Positions 22,038 to 34,039 of a stretch of DNA of 64,000 nucleotides are shown here, in pieces (position 1 is the stretch's first letter; every line of letters begins with the position of its first letter). Below the pieces are notes generated by a model. It saw only the letters and a program-made list of their open reading frames with translations, had not been told where the DNA came from and searched no databases. Source of the DNA: Fragum whitleyi (Eukaryota > Mollusca > Bivalvia > Cardiida > Cardiidae); contig OX411548.1 of the NCBI GenBank assembly GCA_948146395.1, positions 58,299,020 through 58,363,019 of the forward strand, given 5' to 3'. Both the position numbers and the translations under genes were made by a program.

Positions 22038-23977
22038 TATTGAAGACAGGTTTACCTGTCTTTCAATATAGGGATCGTCGCCATCGGATTTTGATAACAA
22101 ACCTAAACGTGTCATAACGCTCAAAAAAGTAGACCCATTCATAAAAATAAACGCGGCAAAAATAATCAATAATTCGTAAAACTTTGGTGCTGACCTAAAT
22201 TCTGGCCGGGACCTCAGTGGAGTGAACACGTGATCTAAGCAGAAGTTGCCTGCAGAAACGGGTTTTACATTCGTAAGTGGTGCTGTTTTAGGGCGTTTTC
22301 GGCTGCAATCTTTTGCATTTGCTCCAAATTTTCAATTGCATCCTACAACTGTTTTTATGCATAGCATTGGCAAGCTATTTTCAGTTCCCCATTTTAGACT
22401 CCCTATTTCTCGTAAAATTGTGTGTCCTTAAGGTTGCTTTAATTATCCGTCTCCCGGGCCTGTCGTAGTGTAAATGGATAAAAACTAAATAGCACAAGGC
22501 TATTTGAATAAACTCGTAAACCCTTGGAATTTCCTAGGTTTGAATTTTTACTTGGATTTACGGAGAAATTTCGATGGCTTATCAAATTACTTTATTATTA
22601 GGTTTGTTTTGTCTATCCATATTGTACAGCATTCGGAATATCACTCGGTCATTTCCGCAAACGGCAACAGATCGTGATATTCACTCGGCAATCATCGGGC
22701 GATCTCCGAAGTCTCAGATCTATCTAAATGTAGGTTACGGAATCGGCCGAGTTGTGACGAATGCGTTAGATTGGCCGAGTGGTGTCCCGAATGGCCTATA
22801 CAGTAGTACCACACATGCGCGACCCCGGTTTTGAGTTTCCGCTTTTGTTTTCGACAATTTTCTGACAATAACAAAAACTGTTTTGGAAACTGGAATGGAT
22901 TAATTTGTAACATTCTGGAGTGGACTTTGAAAGAATTCTACTCAATGTGATAAATGCTGTAGCTCGGGATTTCATTTAACGATCTGTCATTTTGGCAGTT
23001 TTGTCAAAATTGATAGTTCACCGGATAGTTCAATCCGAATCTTGATCTAGAAAAGCAGTCCCGTGGAAAAGGCCTGAAAGGTTGGTTGTTTACAGGTTTA
23101 TGTATTATTTTGTAGTAAAAATAATTTTCTACTAAGTAAGACCATATGCAAGGAGAATAACCTGAAATGGAGATCGAAATATCTCAATGGAAAAATAGAA
23201 ATAGAATGTTTCACTCCTGGAAGAAACTTAACGGTATTCATAAAAAAGCTACAGCTATTGTACGGGAAAATACTTCTTCTTGGTACTGACTTTGACTAGT
23301 AAAAGTATAAGAGTATTGGTATTACTTTCATTGCTTCTTCTATGTGGAGATAATTAGTCAAATCCTGGATCAGATAATAAATGTAAAAGAAATTTGAAAA
23401 AAATTTCCAAATCAGGGCAATATTCACCATGGCAATGAAATGTTCAGCTCTTCATCAAGGGGTAAGCAATGTGTGTCATGTGGATTAACATTTTATTTAA
23501 GATTTTTACACATCCACTTAATAAGTTTGACTGGAAAAAAATCGGATTTGGATCATAGTGGATTGCTGGGGATAATCTATACAATTTTATAAAACAGGGT
23601 TGCAATAATTCATATGAGTTTTTAGAATACAGGAATTGCCACCATATTTCTGTTGGTTAAATGAATATTTTTCATTTAGGATATTGAAAACGTACACTTG
23701 GGGATGAATAGCGATTTTGAAGGCAGTTACCCTCTTGTTAAGCTTGAATTGGCTAGAGGGATAGGTTTATCTGGAAGTGATGAGTCTTCATAGTAAAGCA
23801 TATTCATTTGTTAGGAAGGTGCAGTTTCCATATGTAACCATCAATGATTGTTTTAAATTTTTGATTCCCACTCGAGAGATCTTCTCAAAATGCCACAATT
23901 TTCATTCCAATTGTTAATATTCAGTCCTGTCTTCAATTCAGGCCTTTCAGGCCTTTGATTTATCTTTTCTGTTCTGT
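22038..23977. other. TMEM65 intron 2, unassigned; short hairpin at the left
   Basis: GAAGACAGG TTTA CCTGTCTTTC (22041-22064) is a hairpin after a T-run, like the heads of the array elements, and is followed by GGGATCGTCGCCATCGG. It may be a head of another family. CACGTG occurs near 22228. Frames at 22246-22431 and 22574-22834 are short and unlike known proteins. GGCAGTTACCCTCTTG near 23729-23744 may be a decayed element tail. Confidence 0.4.
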
Positions 23978-24147
23978 GGACATTTATACTAGTAATTTTG
24001 TGTCGCAAACTCCTCCTTAAGTTTTCCTTCAAAAGCTTTGAAATTTTATACAATCTTTGATCACATGTTGAAGTTTTGCAAGACGCAATTTTGAGGATCA
24101 AAGTCCTCCTTGTTCATGAATTATCTGCCCTTAAACTTAAGGCATTT
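23978..24147 (+). repeat. One unit of the ACTAGTAATTTTGTGTCG array
   Basis: GTGGACATTTATACTAGTAA through ATTATCTGCCCTTAAACTTA, ending at a T-run where another element head begins. Confidence 0.65.
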
Positions 24148-24149
24148 TT

Positions 24150-24660
24150 AGCTCGGCTGATTTCGAAGAAAACCAGAGGTATTATTATCACCTTGGCGTC
24201 GTTGGCATTGGCATTGTTGTTGGCATTTGCGTTGGCGTGGCAAACTTTAACCTTGGTCAAAACTTTTGAATGGTAAGTCATAGAACCTTCATATTTCACA
24301 TCATGCTCATTTCTTGGGAAAAGACTTTTCTGTAGGTACCAAGTTCAAGGTCATCAGTCAAGGTCATTTTTCAAGGTAAAATTTCTTTAAAAAAATTAAT
24401 CTTGGTTATTACTTTTGAATTGTAGGTTATTGAGCCTACATATTTCATATGATCATTGCTTTGGACAAAGCCTTTCTGTAGGAACCAAGTTCAAGGTCAT
24501 CAGTTAAGGTCAAGGTCATTTTTCAAGGTCAAATTTCTTTGAAAAATTTAATCTTGGTCATAACTTCTGAATGGTAAGTCATAGAGCCTTCATATTTCAC
24601 ATGATCATAGCTTGGGACAAGACCTTTCTGTAGGTTCCAAGTTCAAGGTCAACAGTCAAG
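24150..24660 (+). mobile_element. Array element with AGCTCGGCTGATTTCG head, tail missing
   Basis: After TTTTT: AGCTCGGCTGATTTCGAAGA, AAACCAGAGGTATTATTATC. A GGCGTCGTTGGCATTGGCAT stretch follows, then ~150-bp units with TTTTGAATGGTAAGTCATAG, AGCCTTCATATTTCACAT, TCTGTAGGTACCAAGTTCAA, GGTCATCAGTCAAGGTCATT. It is cut off at 24661 by a family-1 head. TCAAGGTCA recurs several times per unit. Confidence 0.6.
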
Positions 24661-24665
24661 TTTTG

Positions 24666-25523
24666 AGCTCACCTGAGCACATCGTGCTCAAGGTGACCTT
24701 TTGTGATCATTGAATGTCCGTCGTGTGTCATGTGTCGTGCATCGTCTGACGTCCGTCGTCCGGCGTCAACAATCTAAGTGTTTACACTCTAGAGGCAACA
24801 AATATAGCCCAATCTTCATGAAACTTGGTCAGATAGTTGGCAAGGTCACAAGGATGAACCCTATCAAAAATGGGAAGGATCCATGCCATATCAAGGGAAA
24901 AGGGGCCTTAAAGACAATTTTCTTGTTTACTCTCTAGATGCCATTAATATGGCTCAATCTTCATGAAACTTGGTGAGAACATTGGCCTGATCACAGAGAT
25001 TAATCCTATTGAAAATTGGAAGGATCCATGCCATATCACAGGAAAACGGGCCTTAACAACAATTATCTTGTTTAAGCTCTTGAGGTCTCAATTATGGTCC
25101 AATCTTCATGAAACTTGGTCAGAAAATTGGCCAGGTCACAAAGAATAACCCTATTGAAAATTGGAAGGATTTATACCATATCACAGGAAAAGGGGCCTTA
25201 ACAACAATTTTCTTGTTTAAGCTCTAGAGGCCACAAATATGGCCCAATCTTCATGAAACTTGGTCAGAAAGTTGGTAAAGTCACAAAAATGAACCCTTTT
25301 AAAAATTGATAGGATCCACATGTGTGTCATATCACAGGAAAAGGGGCCTTAATGATAATTTTCTTGTTATGACTCAAGAGGCCACAATTTTGGCCCAAAC
25401 TTCTTGAAATTTGGTTTGGTGTTGAAATTATCTCCTTTATGACATCTGCCTTTTTAAATGATTTGATGTCCCAGGGGTCAAAGAGACTCAGGTGAGTGAT
25501 CTAGGACCATCATTGTACTCTTG
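24666..25523 (+). mobile_element. Family-1 element, divergent subfamily
   Basis: Head AGCTCACCTGAGCACATCGT, GCTCAAGGTGACC, then CGTCTGACGTCCGTCGTCCG. Units of ~145-150 bp contain CCCAATCTTCATGAAACTTG, GTCAGAAAGTTGG, TATCACAGGAAAAGGGGCCT, TTCTTGTTTAAGCTCTAGAG. The tail CAGGTGAGTGATCTAGGACC ends TACTCTTG at 25523. Confidence 0.7.
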
Positions 25524-25525
25524 TT

Positions 25526-25990
25526 ATTTTATAAATTTTATACAGACATTAACCACATGTTGAAGCTTTGCAAGACATAATTTTCAGGTCCCAAACCCGC
25601 ATGGTTCAAGAATTATCTGCCCTTGAAAGTTGGACTTTTTTTTTCTATTTACACATATTCTAGTAATTTTGTGTCGCTATCTCCACCTTCTGTTTTCCTT
25701 CAAAAGCTTTGAAACTTATAAAAACTTTTATCACATGTTAAGTTGTGTAAGAGGCAATTTTTAAGTCTCAACTTCTCCTGGTTCAAGAATTATCTGCCCT
25801 TGAACTTCAGATGTTTTTTCTCTTCTCACTTATACTAGTTATTTTGTGTCACGAACTCCTACTTCATTTTTCTTTTAATTGCTTTAAAACTTTTTTCAAA
25901 CATTTATTACATGTTGAAGTTTTGCAAGACACAATTTTGAAGTCTCAAATCCCACAGGCTCAAGAGTTATCTTATATTTGAATATTCTTT
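25526..25990 (+). repeat. Further units of the ACTAGTAATTTTGTGTCG array
   Basis: Resumes mid-unit (TTTTATACAGACATTAACCA) right after the family-1 tail and runs through two further units. The two elements between 24150 and 25523 are therefore insertions into this array. Confidence 0.65.
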
Positions 25991-28289
25991 TTCCTCTCCT
26001 GTAAAATATCTCATTCTCTGAAAGCACTTGTGGGGGGGGGGGGTTATTAAGTCCGTTTCTGGGACAATGTCTAGTTTACATAATGGTTGGAACTCATACT
26101 AGAATTCAACATGCACATAGAGAGACGCTGGATCTTTTTGCCACTCACTGTCAACTTAAATAGTTAGATTCCAAAGTATAGTGTTATATATGGTCCACCT
26201 TTGAGAACTTATAGCTAGGATTAAGTTACAGTGCATATAGGTCTGGCCATGGCTCTTAAACAAAGTGTCTTATTTTATCGGCTGTTGCCAGTGCAATATG
26301 ATTCACAGTGTTATAGGAGGGTGTAAAATGAGTCCGCAAAGCAGGAAGGTCTTTTGTTATGCTGTCAGAAAAAGACGAACACTCATTAAATATTTATCAG
26401 CCAGTCTCTTTTAAAACAGGAAATAATTATTCTATGTTTCACTAAGCAAATATTTACAGAAATATCCCTGTTAACTTTGATACTTATTTCTTCACCTGAC
26501 AAAACGTTGTTTGTAATGCAAAAAGAGACCAAATAGGAATTTTTGAAACAAATATTTGAAAGATATTCATATCATCAGTGTGAGATCAATCAATGTTATT
26601 ATTTCAATCATTGATACGTGGTACTATAGTCCATTTGATTTCTAAATGAACCAACATTTTGATGAAAGTCCCTGATACAAATTAATGAACATGATGAAGA
26701 ATTTGTTATTTGTTTTTTTTTTTCAGAATTTTTGAAAGTAAATTCATGATTTTGTTCAAGGTAAGATAAGAAGGTTGGGTTATCCCAAGTTCCTTAGCTA
26801 TACCACTGTGTTTTCAATTATTTTTACAAAAGGAAATAAATTTTGCTGTTTGAAAAAAGTAGTATTACTTTCAATTTTCAAAATTAACGAAAAACAATTT
26901 ATCGACCAGTATTGATCATTTGTAAAATTTTTGTTTTACATTAAAATTTGAATAGTATAGACTGTTGACAAGATACATATTTGAATAGTATAGACTGTTG
27001 ACAAGATACATAAAGACCTTTCCAATGTTTTCAGCAGTTTAGGTTCAGGATCAGGATTGAACCACAGAGAAATTAAAATCAAATAATGCATACACTTTTT
27101 GTTCACATAATACCTTTTGACAATATCATCACTTTAACAGATTAAACCAAGTAAAAAATTGCTGTAATGTACAGCAAAGTGAATTGTGTCGCCTTTAAAG
27201 AATGAAAGCTAAGTTATGAAAAAATGGTTGGGACTTTAGGCAAGAATGGTGAAAAAATAACAAGAATACAACCCAATTTGAGTTCGCGACAAAGTTTTTT
27301 TTCAGTGTAAAAAAGCAAAGCTAAAATGAATGTTTACAATTCCGAACTTCACAAAATTGAACTGCTTTAAAACAAAAACTAGTTCCACATGAAAGGTTGT
27401 GGCTTATTATGTGGAGGAGTTTAAAAAGGTATTTTTAATAAAAAAAAAATATTAGATTGCCATTTAAAGGAAATGTGTCTTTTTCATTTGGGGCATGGCC
27501 ATCGCAAGTGATAGGAAATCGAATATTTTCTCTAAAGTATAGTCTTGGTACGATATTATACCTAGGAATAAGTAAAAAATTACGAGATGTTGGTAAGAAA
27601 ATTTATAGATATGAAAAAAAAGTAATAAATAGCCCCAAAAACATTTCGTGTTTCACATAACACGGTTCTATCATTTTTGTTCGAATATACAATAAAACCA
27701 TTGACAAATTGCTAACACGCCAACTTCGAAACGAGACTGACTTAAGGTACCTTTTAACACGTTCCCTTTTTCCTGCTCGCTCATGAAACTTAAGTCAATG
27801 ACCGTTGAGTTATGTTGTATACTTGAGAGATTAAGAAAAATCAGTTTAGATGTATAAATAACCTATGTTTTATTTTGTGCAGTTGCGCGACGCTTAGAGA
27901 ACGCCATGCCATGCTCTCATTGGGGGGGGGGGGGGGCAAATCCGGACTTTGCGGACACTTTTACAGAGAAACCCTAGGATCTTTGTGGCAACGTTTCATT
28001 GACATTGGCACAGTTGTTTATGAGGTTGTTAAAAGATATCAGAGTGAAATTTGTCACGTCCTGTCATGCCTATATTTATGGATCAATCAAAGTTCGCGAT
28101 AAATTTTCGGAAAGGGTCAACCAAGGAACATTTCGGAAAAGTTCCATCGGAATTGGTCTTGAAATTTAGGAGGAGATGCCTTTCATAGATTTTTTAGTAA
28201 AAATTACTACGCCCTGTCACACCAGTGTTTAGGCTATTGGTCAATCAAATTTCGCGAACAATTTTAAAGGTGGGTTGTTCAAAGACTTC
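25991..28289. other. TMEM65 intron 2, no recognised feature
   Basis: AT-rich. A G-run lies at about 26032-26043 and another at about 27922-27935. A tandem duplication of ATTTGAATAGTATAGACTGT occurs at 26948 and 26982. No gene or element supported. Confidence 0.4.
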
Positions 28290-28470
28290 ATAGGGAGAAT
28301 GCAAGGCCTATATTTCTGGGCCATTCAGTAGTTCGAGTGCACATTGAGACAAAATTTTGTTCAAATTGACCCGGTGTTTCAGGAGGAGAAGAAATTTTAA
28401 GATTGTTGACAGCTGACGATGCTGGGTGATACTTAAAGCTTTGCTTGAGCACGCTGTGCTCAGGAGAGCT
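28290..28470 (-). mobile_element. Family-1 head and first unit, antisense fragment
   Basis: On the minus strand from 28470: AGCTCTCCTGAGCACAGCGT, GCTCAAGC, then TCTCCTCCTGAAACACCGGG and GAATGGCCCAGAAATATAGG. This matches the head and unit of the copy at 9501. The array and tail are missing. Confidence 0.6.
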
Positions 28471-29224
28471 AAAAAGAAGACTAGTAAAGATTGATTTTTT
28501 GTCAATGCCTGAAAATTATTGCTGATTGATATGGAACTTTATTAACAATATTTTCATACAATTCCAGTGATTAAAAAAAAGAAATAATAAAAACAGATAT
28601 AGAGCAGTTGAAGTGCATCGACTTTCTTTTGGATTTGATTCATCAGACAAATATTCAATTTGAGTTGTTTTAAATGAATTGAAAAAAAAACGCTTCTGAC
28701 GGTTGAGCGCGATTAGAGCTCTTTTGAATCTAGGTCGTTTTAACTTGCACTCAACTCATCCAGTAGAAAAAACTCGACCAATTACATGTATATAGTTTAT
28801 ATTATCATAGAATCTATTTCATAAAATATGTACCGTATTTACCTATTAGTCGCGCCCTCCCTAATAAACGCGCCCCCATAAAATACGATTTCCAGGCCCT
28901 GGAATACCCGACCAACACCCAACCGTCCACTGTCCGTGGTGAAAAAACCCAGTTTCAACGTTTATTTTACTAGAGCTACTCCACGACGCGATGTTCAAAC
29001 ATTATTGTTTAACTATTTTCCATCCCGATCATGATTAGGGTGATTGCACGATTTAAGCCATCATCAAAAGATCGCTCGACTTCTGAAAACTAGCGCGAGA
29101 AAAATTGCTCTTGGAGCGCTAAAGGTTGAAATGCAACGGGTACCGAAATGCGACATAAAATTTCAAACTAATTCGCGTAATACATGAGGTGTGATATAAA
29201 ACATTAATTTCTTTTTCCTTTTTT
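28471..29224. other. TMEM65 intron 2, CGCGCCC-containing fragment
   Basis: Near 28838-28900, ACCGTATTTACCTATTAGTC, GCGCCCTCCCTAATAAACGC resembles the ends of the MITE at 14056-14354. No partner end found. Confidence 0.35.
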
Positions 29225-30563
29225 AGCTCGCCCGGGACGAAAGTCTCGGAAGAGCTATTGTCATACCCTCGGATGTCGGCGTCAGCGTCGGCGTCAGCGT
29301 CGGTGTCGGCGTCCGCATTAGGTTAAAGTTTTTTATTTCTATCAATATTTATCCTAGAGGCTTTATTTTTTACAGAAACACTCATTAGGGCATAGGCTTT
29401 CATTTGAGACCAACATTCGTGTCGAAATGACCTTTAGACTGTGACCTTGACCCTTTCAAAAAAACTTTTACCAAAAAAACTTTAACCTTGCTTATATTTT
29501 CTGTAAGCTTTAAACTAGAGACATCATTACTTCATATGCACACTCATTAGGTGATAGGCTTTCACCATAGACAAAGGTCCTTGACAATTTGACCTTGACC
29601 TTCACCCTTTGTGGACTTAGAAAAACTTTAACCAAAAAACTTTAACCAAAAACTTTAACCTTGCATATATTTTTTTAATGCTCTAACCTAGTCTCATCAT
29701 AGCTTCATATATATACTCACCAGGTGATAGGCTTTCACCAGAGACCAAGGACCTTCACAATTTGACCTTGACCTTTACCATTTGTGGACTTAGAAAAACT
29801 TTAACTGAAAACTTTAACCAAAAACTTTAACCTTGCTTATTGTTTCTGAATGCTTTAACCTAGGGACATCATTACTTCATATACATGCTCATTAGGTGAT
29901 AGTCTTTTGTGAGAGATCAAGGTCCTTGATAATTTGACCTTGACCTTTTATGAACTTAGAAATACTTTAACCAAAATTCTTTTACCAAAAACTTTAACCT
30001 TGCTTATATTTTCTGAATGCTTTAACCTAGGGACATCATTACTTCATGTACATAGTCACCAGATGAAAGGCTTTCACCAGAAACCAAGGGCCTTGACAAT
30101 TTGACCTTGACCTTTTATGGACTTGGAAAAACTTAAACTGATTAACTTTAACCAAAAATTTAACCTTGCTTATATTTTCTAAATGCTTTACTCAGGGACA
30201 TTATTACTTCATACACATACTCACTAGGTGATAGGCTTCTACAGAGACCAAGGTCCTCCACAATTTGACCTTGATCTTGACCTTTTGTGGACTTAGAAAA
30301 ATTTTATAGAAAAACTGCATGTTTGATACAAAGAAATTCCATTGGTAACCTCATCTGCTTGTAGGCTTTCACTTTACCCTAACCTTATACATGCAATTAA
30401 AACAAAAAAGTTTTTATATTTCTTAATTACTACTCAAACAGATATATATTAGAACATGGACTTTAACATTGAAAGAAACCACTTTGAACTTCGGTCTTCG
30501 GTCAAGCGCTGTTTGTTACAAGCAGCTGTTTGGGCGAGCTATGTTGTCCGCGGACAACTCTTG
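29225..30563 (+). mobile_element. Family-3 array element with exact asymmetric inverted ends
   Basis: After TTTT, the head AGCTCGCCCGGGACGAAAGT, CTCGG..GAGCT forms a hairpin. A GTCGGCGTCAGCGTCGGCGT stretch follows. Units of ~145 bp contain AAAAACTTTAACCTTGCTTA, CTAGGGACATCATTACTTCA, CTCATTAGGTGATAGGCTTT, TTTGACCTTGACC. Near the right end GGGCGAGCT (30532-30540) is the exact inverse of the first nine bases. The perfect 16-bp palindrome GTTGTCCGCGGACAAC (30543-30558) and CTCTTG follow, before TT. This is the clearest copy for the shared architecture. Confidence 0.8.
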
Positions 30564-30782
30564 TTATTACTCCTTATTCTTGTTGTTACGAAAATATTGC
30601 TGAAATCATTGTACATTCTTCAAACATCAAATTAAATCCGAGTCAAATGATTTAAACCGTGTCAAAACTCTATACTGTTAAAACAAGAGAAACCTTTAAA
30701 ATCTCATGTGTAACTGATTATAATCAAAGTACTGAAAGTACTGATAAGTTGGAATGCGTTCAAGAAACTATAACATCAAGCC

Positions 30783-31316
30783 ACTAACGAAGCTGACGCC
30801 TCCCGCCCAGGTGATCACATAATACGTCTCGACTTTTGACTAAAAGATTCACCAAAACGCGTTTAAATATGCGCAAGGTCAGATGACTAGGAACATTTTG
30901 TAAAAGTTTCATCTAAATCGGTCCATAAATGGAGGAGGAGTTGCGTTCACAAGATTTTTCAAATGAAGGTCTCTTTTTCCATCACACGGCTAATATTCAC
31001 AAAAGCGTGACGATAGGCACTAGGTCAGGTGACTAGGAACTTTCTGTGAATGTTTCATCCAAATCGGTCAAAAAATGAGAGAGAAGTTGTGTTAACAGTT
31101 TGTTTTTTTACATGAAGGCCTCTTTTTCCATGACGCGACTGAAATTCACCAAACCGTGACTTTATGCGCAAGGTCAGGTGATTAGGAACATTCTGTTAAA
31201 GTTTAATCCAAATCCAACAAGAAGTTTTGGAGGAGTTGTGCTCACATGAAAAGTCGACGCACGTACGGACAGACGGAGAAGATGACGCAAATATACGACC
31301 GCCTCCAGCTGCGTAT
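30783..31316 (-). mobile_element. Family-C array element, antisense
   Basis: On the minus strand the head after TTTT is ATACGCAGCTGGAGGCGGTC, GTATATTTGCGTC, then CGTCTGTCCGTACGTGCGTC. Two to three units follow with ATTTGGATGAAACTT, TTCCTAGTCACCTGACCT, GTCATGGAAAAAG. The unit matches the plus-strand array at 33760-35850. The tail is not recognised. Confidence 0.6.
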
Positions 31317-31709
31317 AAAAATGAAATCCGAGAAAATACTACGCTTGCACAGTCAAAATCGCAAAATTCAAGATTAGTCTTTAGGTAACGCAAATTCATG
31401 CGTAAATTAAACGATACGTGTTTTTGAAAGCCAAAAATGTTTCTTGAAAGCCAATTTCAATCGTACGATTGCGATACGATCAAATTTCGGTCGTAGGACC
31501 TTTCTTGAACTTGGCCCCTGAAGGCAAAACACGTGGGGTTGGTAAACTCGTTCAGATATTTGATAAAAACAAAGGCTGGAGTTAACTTATAATCATCTTC
31601 AATGATATTTAAAGGGTTGCGCACGTGCGTATTTTTGCACAAGTGAATTTATGTCTAAGCAATTTTAAAGAAAATGGACAAAAGCAGAAAGAGAAGATAA
31701 ATGTTAGCC

Positions 31710-31811
31710 TATAGACCCGCAATTTAGAGTGAGTGATCAAAGGTAAATTTTGTCTATACAGGTATAGACAAAATTGACCTTTGATCTATCACTTAAACTT
31801 GTGGATCTATA
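31710..31811. repeat. Long imperfect palindrome
   Basis: The arms 31710-31759 and 31762-31811 pair almost throughout around a 2-bp centre. The inner core GTCTATAC AG GTATAGAC is perfect, then AAATTTT / AAAATT, TGATCAAAGGT / ACCTTTGATC. No terminal repeats or coding capacity. It may be a small foldback MITE. Confidence 0.65.
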
Positions 31812-33729
31812 CCTTCATCGATCCTTGCTTCGTCCACCATCAAGTGAAATTGTCGCACGATTTGGAAATGGGTTTCCATGTTTTTAAGAGAATATTTGCT
31901 GGATCGGGTTGTTAATACAGATAAATAATCTGCAGATTTTGCGCGCTTCTTATAATGGTTTACGAAACAATTAGATAAAAAAAACAAAAACACTTGAACT
32001 ACGATATTTTGTTGAACTGTGTATAATGTTCGTTCAGAAAGAGAAACTAGACCTCTAAAAGAAGCTATAACATAATTCTACGAAAAACAGGTGGCGACGT
32101 TACCAAATAAGCAGATCACGTGATTGGCTTGTGCTATTGCCACAATTCTACGAAAAACAGGTCGCGTATTACCAAATAAGCAGATCATGTGATTGGACAG
32201 TGCTGTTGTCAATAGCTTACTTTATTGAACTTGACTTATCACATGATTTCCAAATATAGTAATGCGAACATTTGCTACTAGTAAAACCGTACGCAAGTTT
32301 CAATAAATTTCGTCTAAAACATAAATAAGCGTGTTGATAATTTACATGAAGTGATAGTTGTGTAATTGTTCAGCATTATTACTTCTTGATGAAATAAACT
32401 GTATGTCTGTGTCAAGTTGAGATATACAAAATAGGCCGGAGTGTATTGACATCCTGTTCACGTGATATGTGTTATCAAAAAACCCGAAATGAAATTATCT
32501 TGTGTTCATTTTGCGGTTTTGTTAAATCTAAGTTGGAATTGCTCCGCATTCCAACTTAAAAACGACGTTGTGTGCAAAGATCTTGGTACTTCAAAGGGTG
32601 GCGACACCTGGTGACCCAGCTAGCTCCAGACGTGTTGTGTTTTCTCTACGACACACTTCGTCCCCAGTACTGTACAGGGTGTACAGTGCAGTTATACATT
32701 GCTATGTTCATCTTTTTAAATATTATTTTGTGTTTTATTATTATCATATCAAATTATCGTTTGAAAATGCGCCGCTTCTTTGAATTAAATTGATGAAGCA
32801 TACACACATTACCGAACAATTGAACGAAGATTGAATATTTTTCTATTTGTAATTACTATACTTAATAGATAATCGTTTATAAAATGGGTTTGGCATTAGA
32901 TTGGGGGTCGAGTTATACGCTGGGCCGAGTTACCGATTAGCCTAGTTGATCGGTCACCATAAGTTCTTTGATTCGAAAAAACATTTAGACATATCCTATG
33001 TTGCCTTGAACTGGTTGGAGTTCAGACATATATGCCCAGGAACAGCCGGAAGTAGAAACGGAAAACTGAAAGACGAATTAAACGTCCTTTGCAAAGTTAA
33101 TTTCATAAACTTTATAGTTTTTTGCGTTTCAATGAACTTCAAAATATATTTTGTGGTAATGCTTGAATATTCGACATTGTAAACAGTCGTTGTGTAATAT
33201 GAATATGCGATTCTCGGATTCAATGAACCCTTCCATATGATGTAATTTCCAAAATTAGAATATGTATACTACAATGAGTGTCGCCCATGGGGCGACACAA
33301 TAAGTTTTAGGGAAACACAGGTAAATAAATCAGAGTAAACAAAGACTTTTTATGTCATATTCTTTGTGTCCAGTTGCTTGTGTAGATTTATTTTCTGTAG
33401 GGTCAAATTGCACTAAGAAAGTGGAAGTTTTCATAAAAATGACATTTGGCAATAACTCAACATGACATATGTGAAACAGACATAGAAATTGAGAAGAAGA
33501 AGAAGAATGCTGAAAGTTGAAAATTGTATGTTGTGTACTTCTATTTTCAACAGCATTATTTCTCTTTCTTTTGATAAGATTACACCAACCAATGAATATT
33601 TAAGCACAGTTTAGATAGATAGATAGAAAGAATTTATTCAACGAATGAAAACAGTTCAACAACTGGACATAAATTTTTTATTACTAGACAATTTTATATA
33701 CTAGCTTTGAAGACATTTAGTTGTATTTC
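31812..33729. other. TMEM65 intron 2, with a short duplication and E-boxes
   Basis: Contains the duplication at 32080-32206 (listed separately). CACGTG also occurs at 32459-32464, and TCACATGA at 32239-32246. A small hairpin TGTCGCCC..GGGCGACA lies at 33280-33300. Frames at 32568-32793 and 32946-33223 are unlike known proteins. (GATA)n occurs at 33612. Confidence 0.4.
32080..32206 (+). repeat. Tandem duplication, two ~65-bp copies with E-boxes
   Basis: Both copies read AATTCTACGAAAAACAGGT, then TACCAAATAAGCAGATCA, then a GTGATTGG word and a TGCTATTG/TGCTGTTG word. Copy 1 has TCACGTGA at 32116-32123, and copy 2 has TCATGTGA at 32185-32192. Each is followed by TTGG. Confidence 0.75.
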
Positions 33730-34039
33730 AGTTTAAAGAGGTAGCATGAAGGATCATCATCATACCATTAACAAATCAAAACTCTTTATCAATTTGGATG
33801 AAACTTTCACAAAAAGTTCCTAGTCACCTGACCTGGCTTCTCAAGTCACGTTTTTGTCAATTTTAGCCAAGTCGTAGAAAAAGTGCCTTCATTTAACAAA
33901 ATCTTGTGAAGGCAACTCCTCCCTCATTTATACACCGATTTGGATGAAACTTTGACAAAATGTTTGTAGTCATCTGACCTAGTGCATATTGTCATGGTCT
34001 GGTGAATTTTAGCTATATCATGGAAAAAGGGGCCTTTTT

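Noticed and set aside
22574..22834. 86-codon frame with a hydrophobic start resembling a signal peptide
   Set aside because: No similarity recognised, no splice partners, and it lies in the sense strand of a long TMEM65 intron; too weak to call a gene.
26726..26759. Possible extra TMEM65 exon between a TTTTTTTTTCAG and GTAAGA
   Set aside because: In the phase needed after exon 1 or exon 2 it contains a stop (TGA), and no family residues are encoded.
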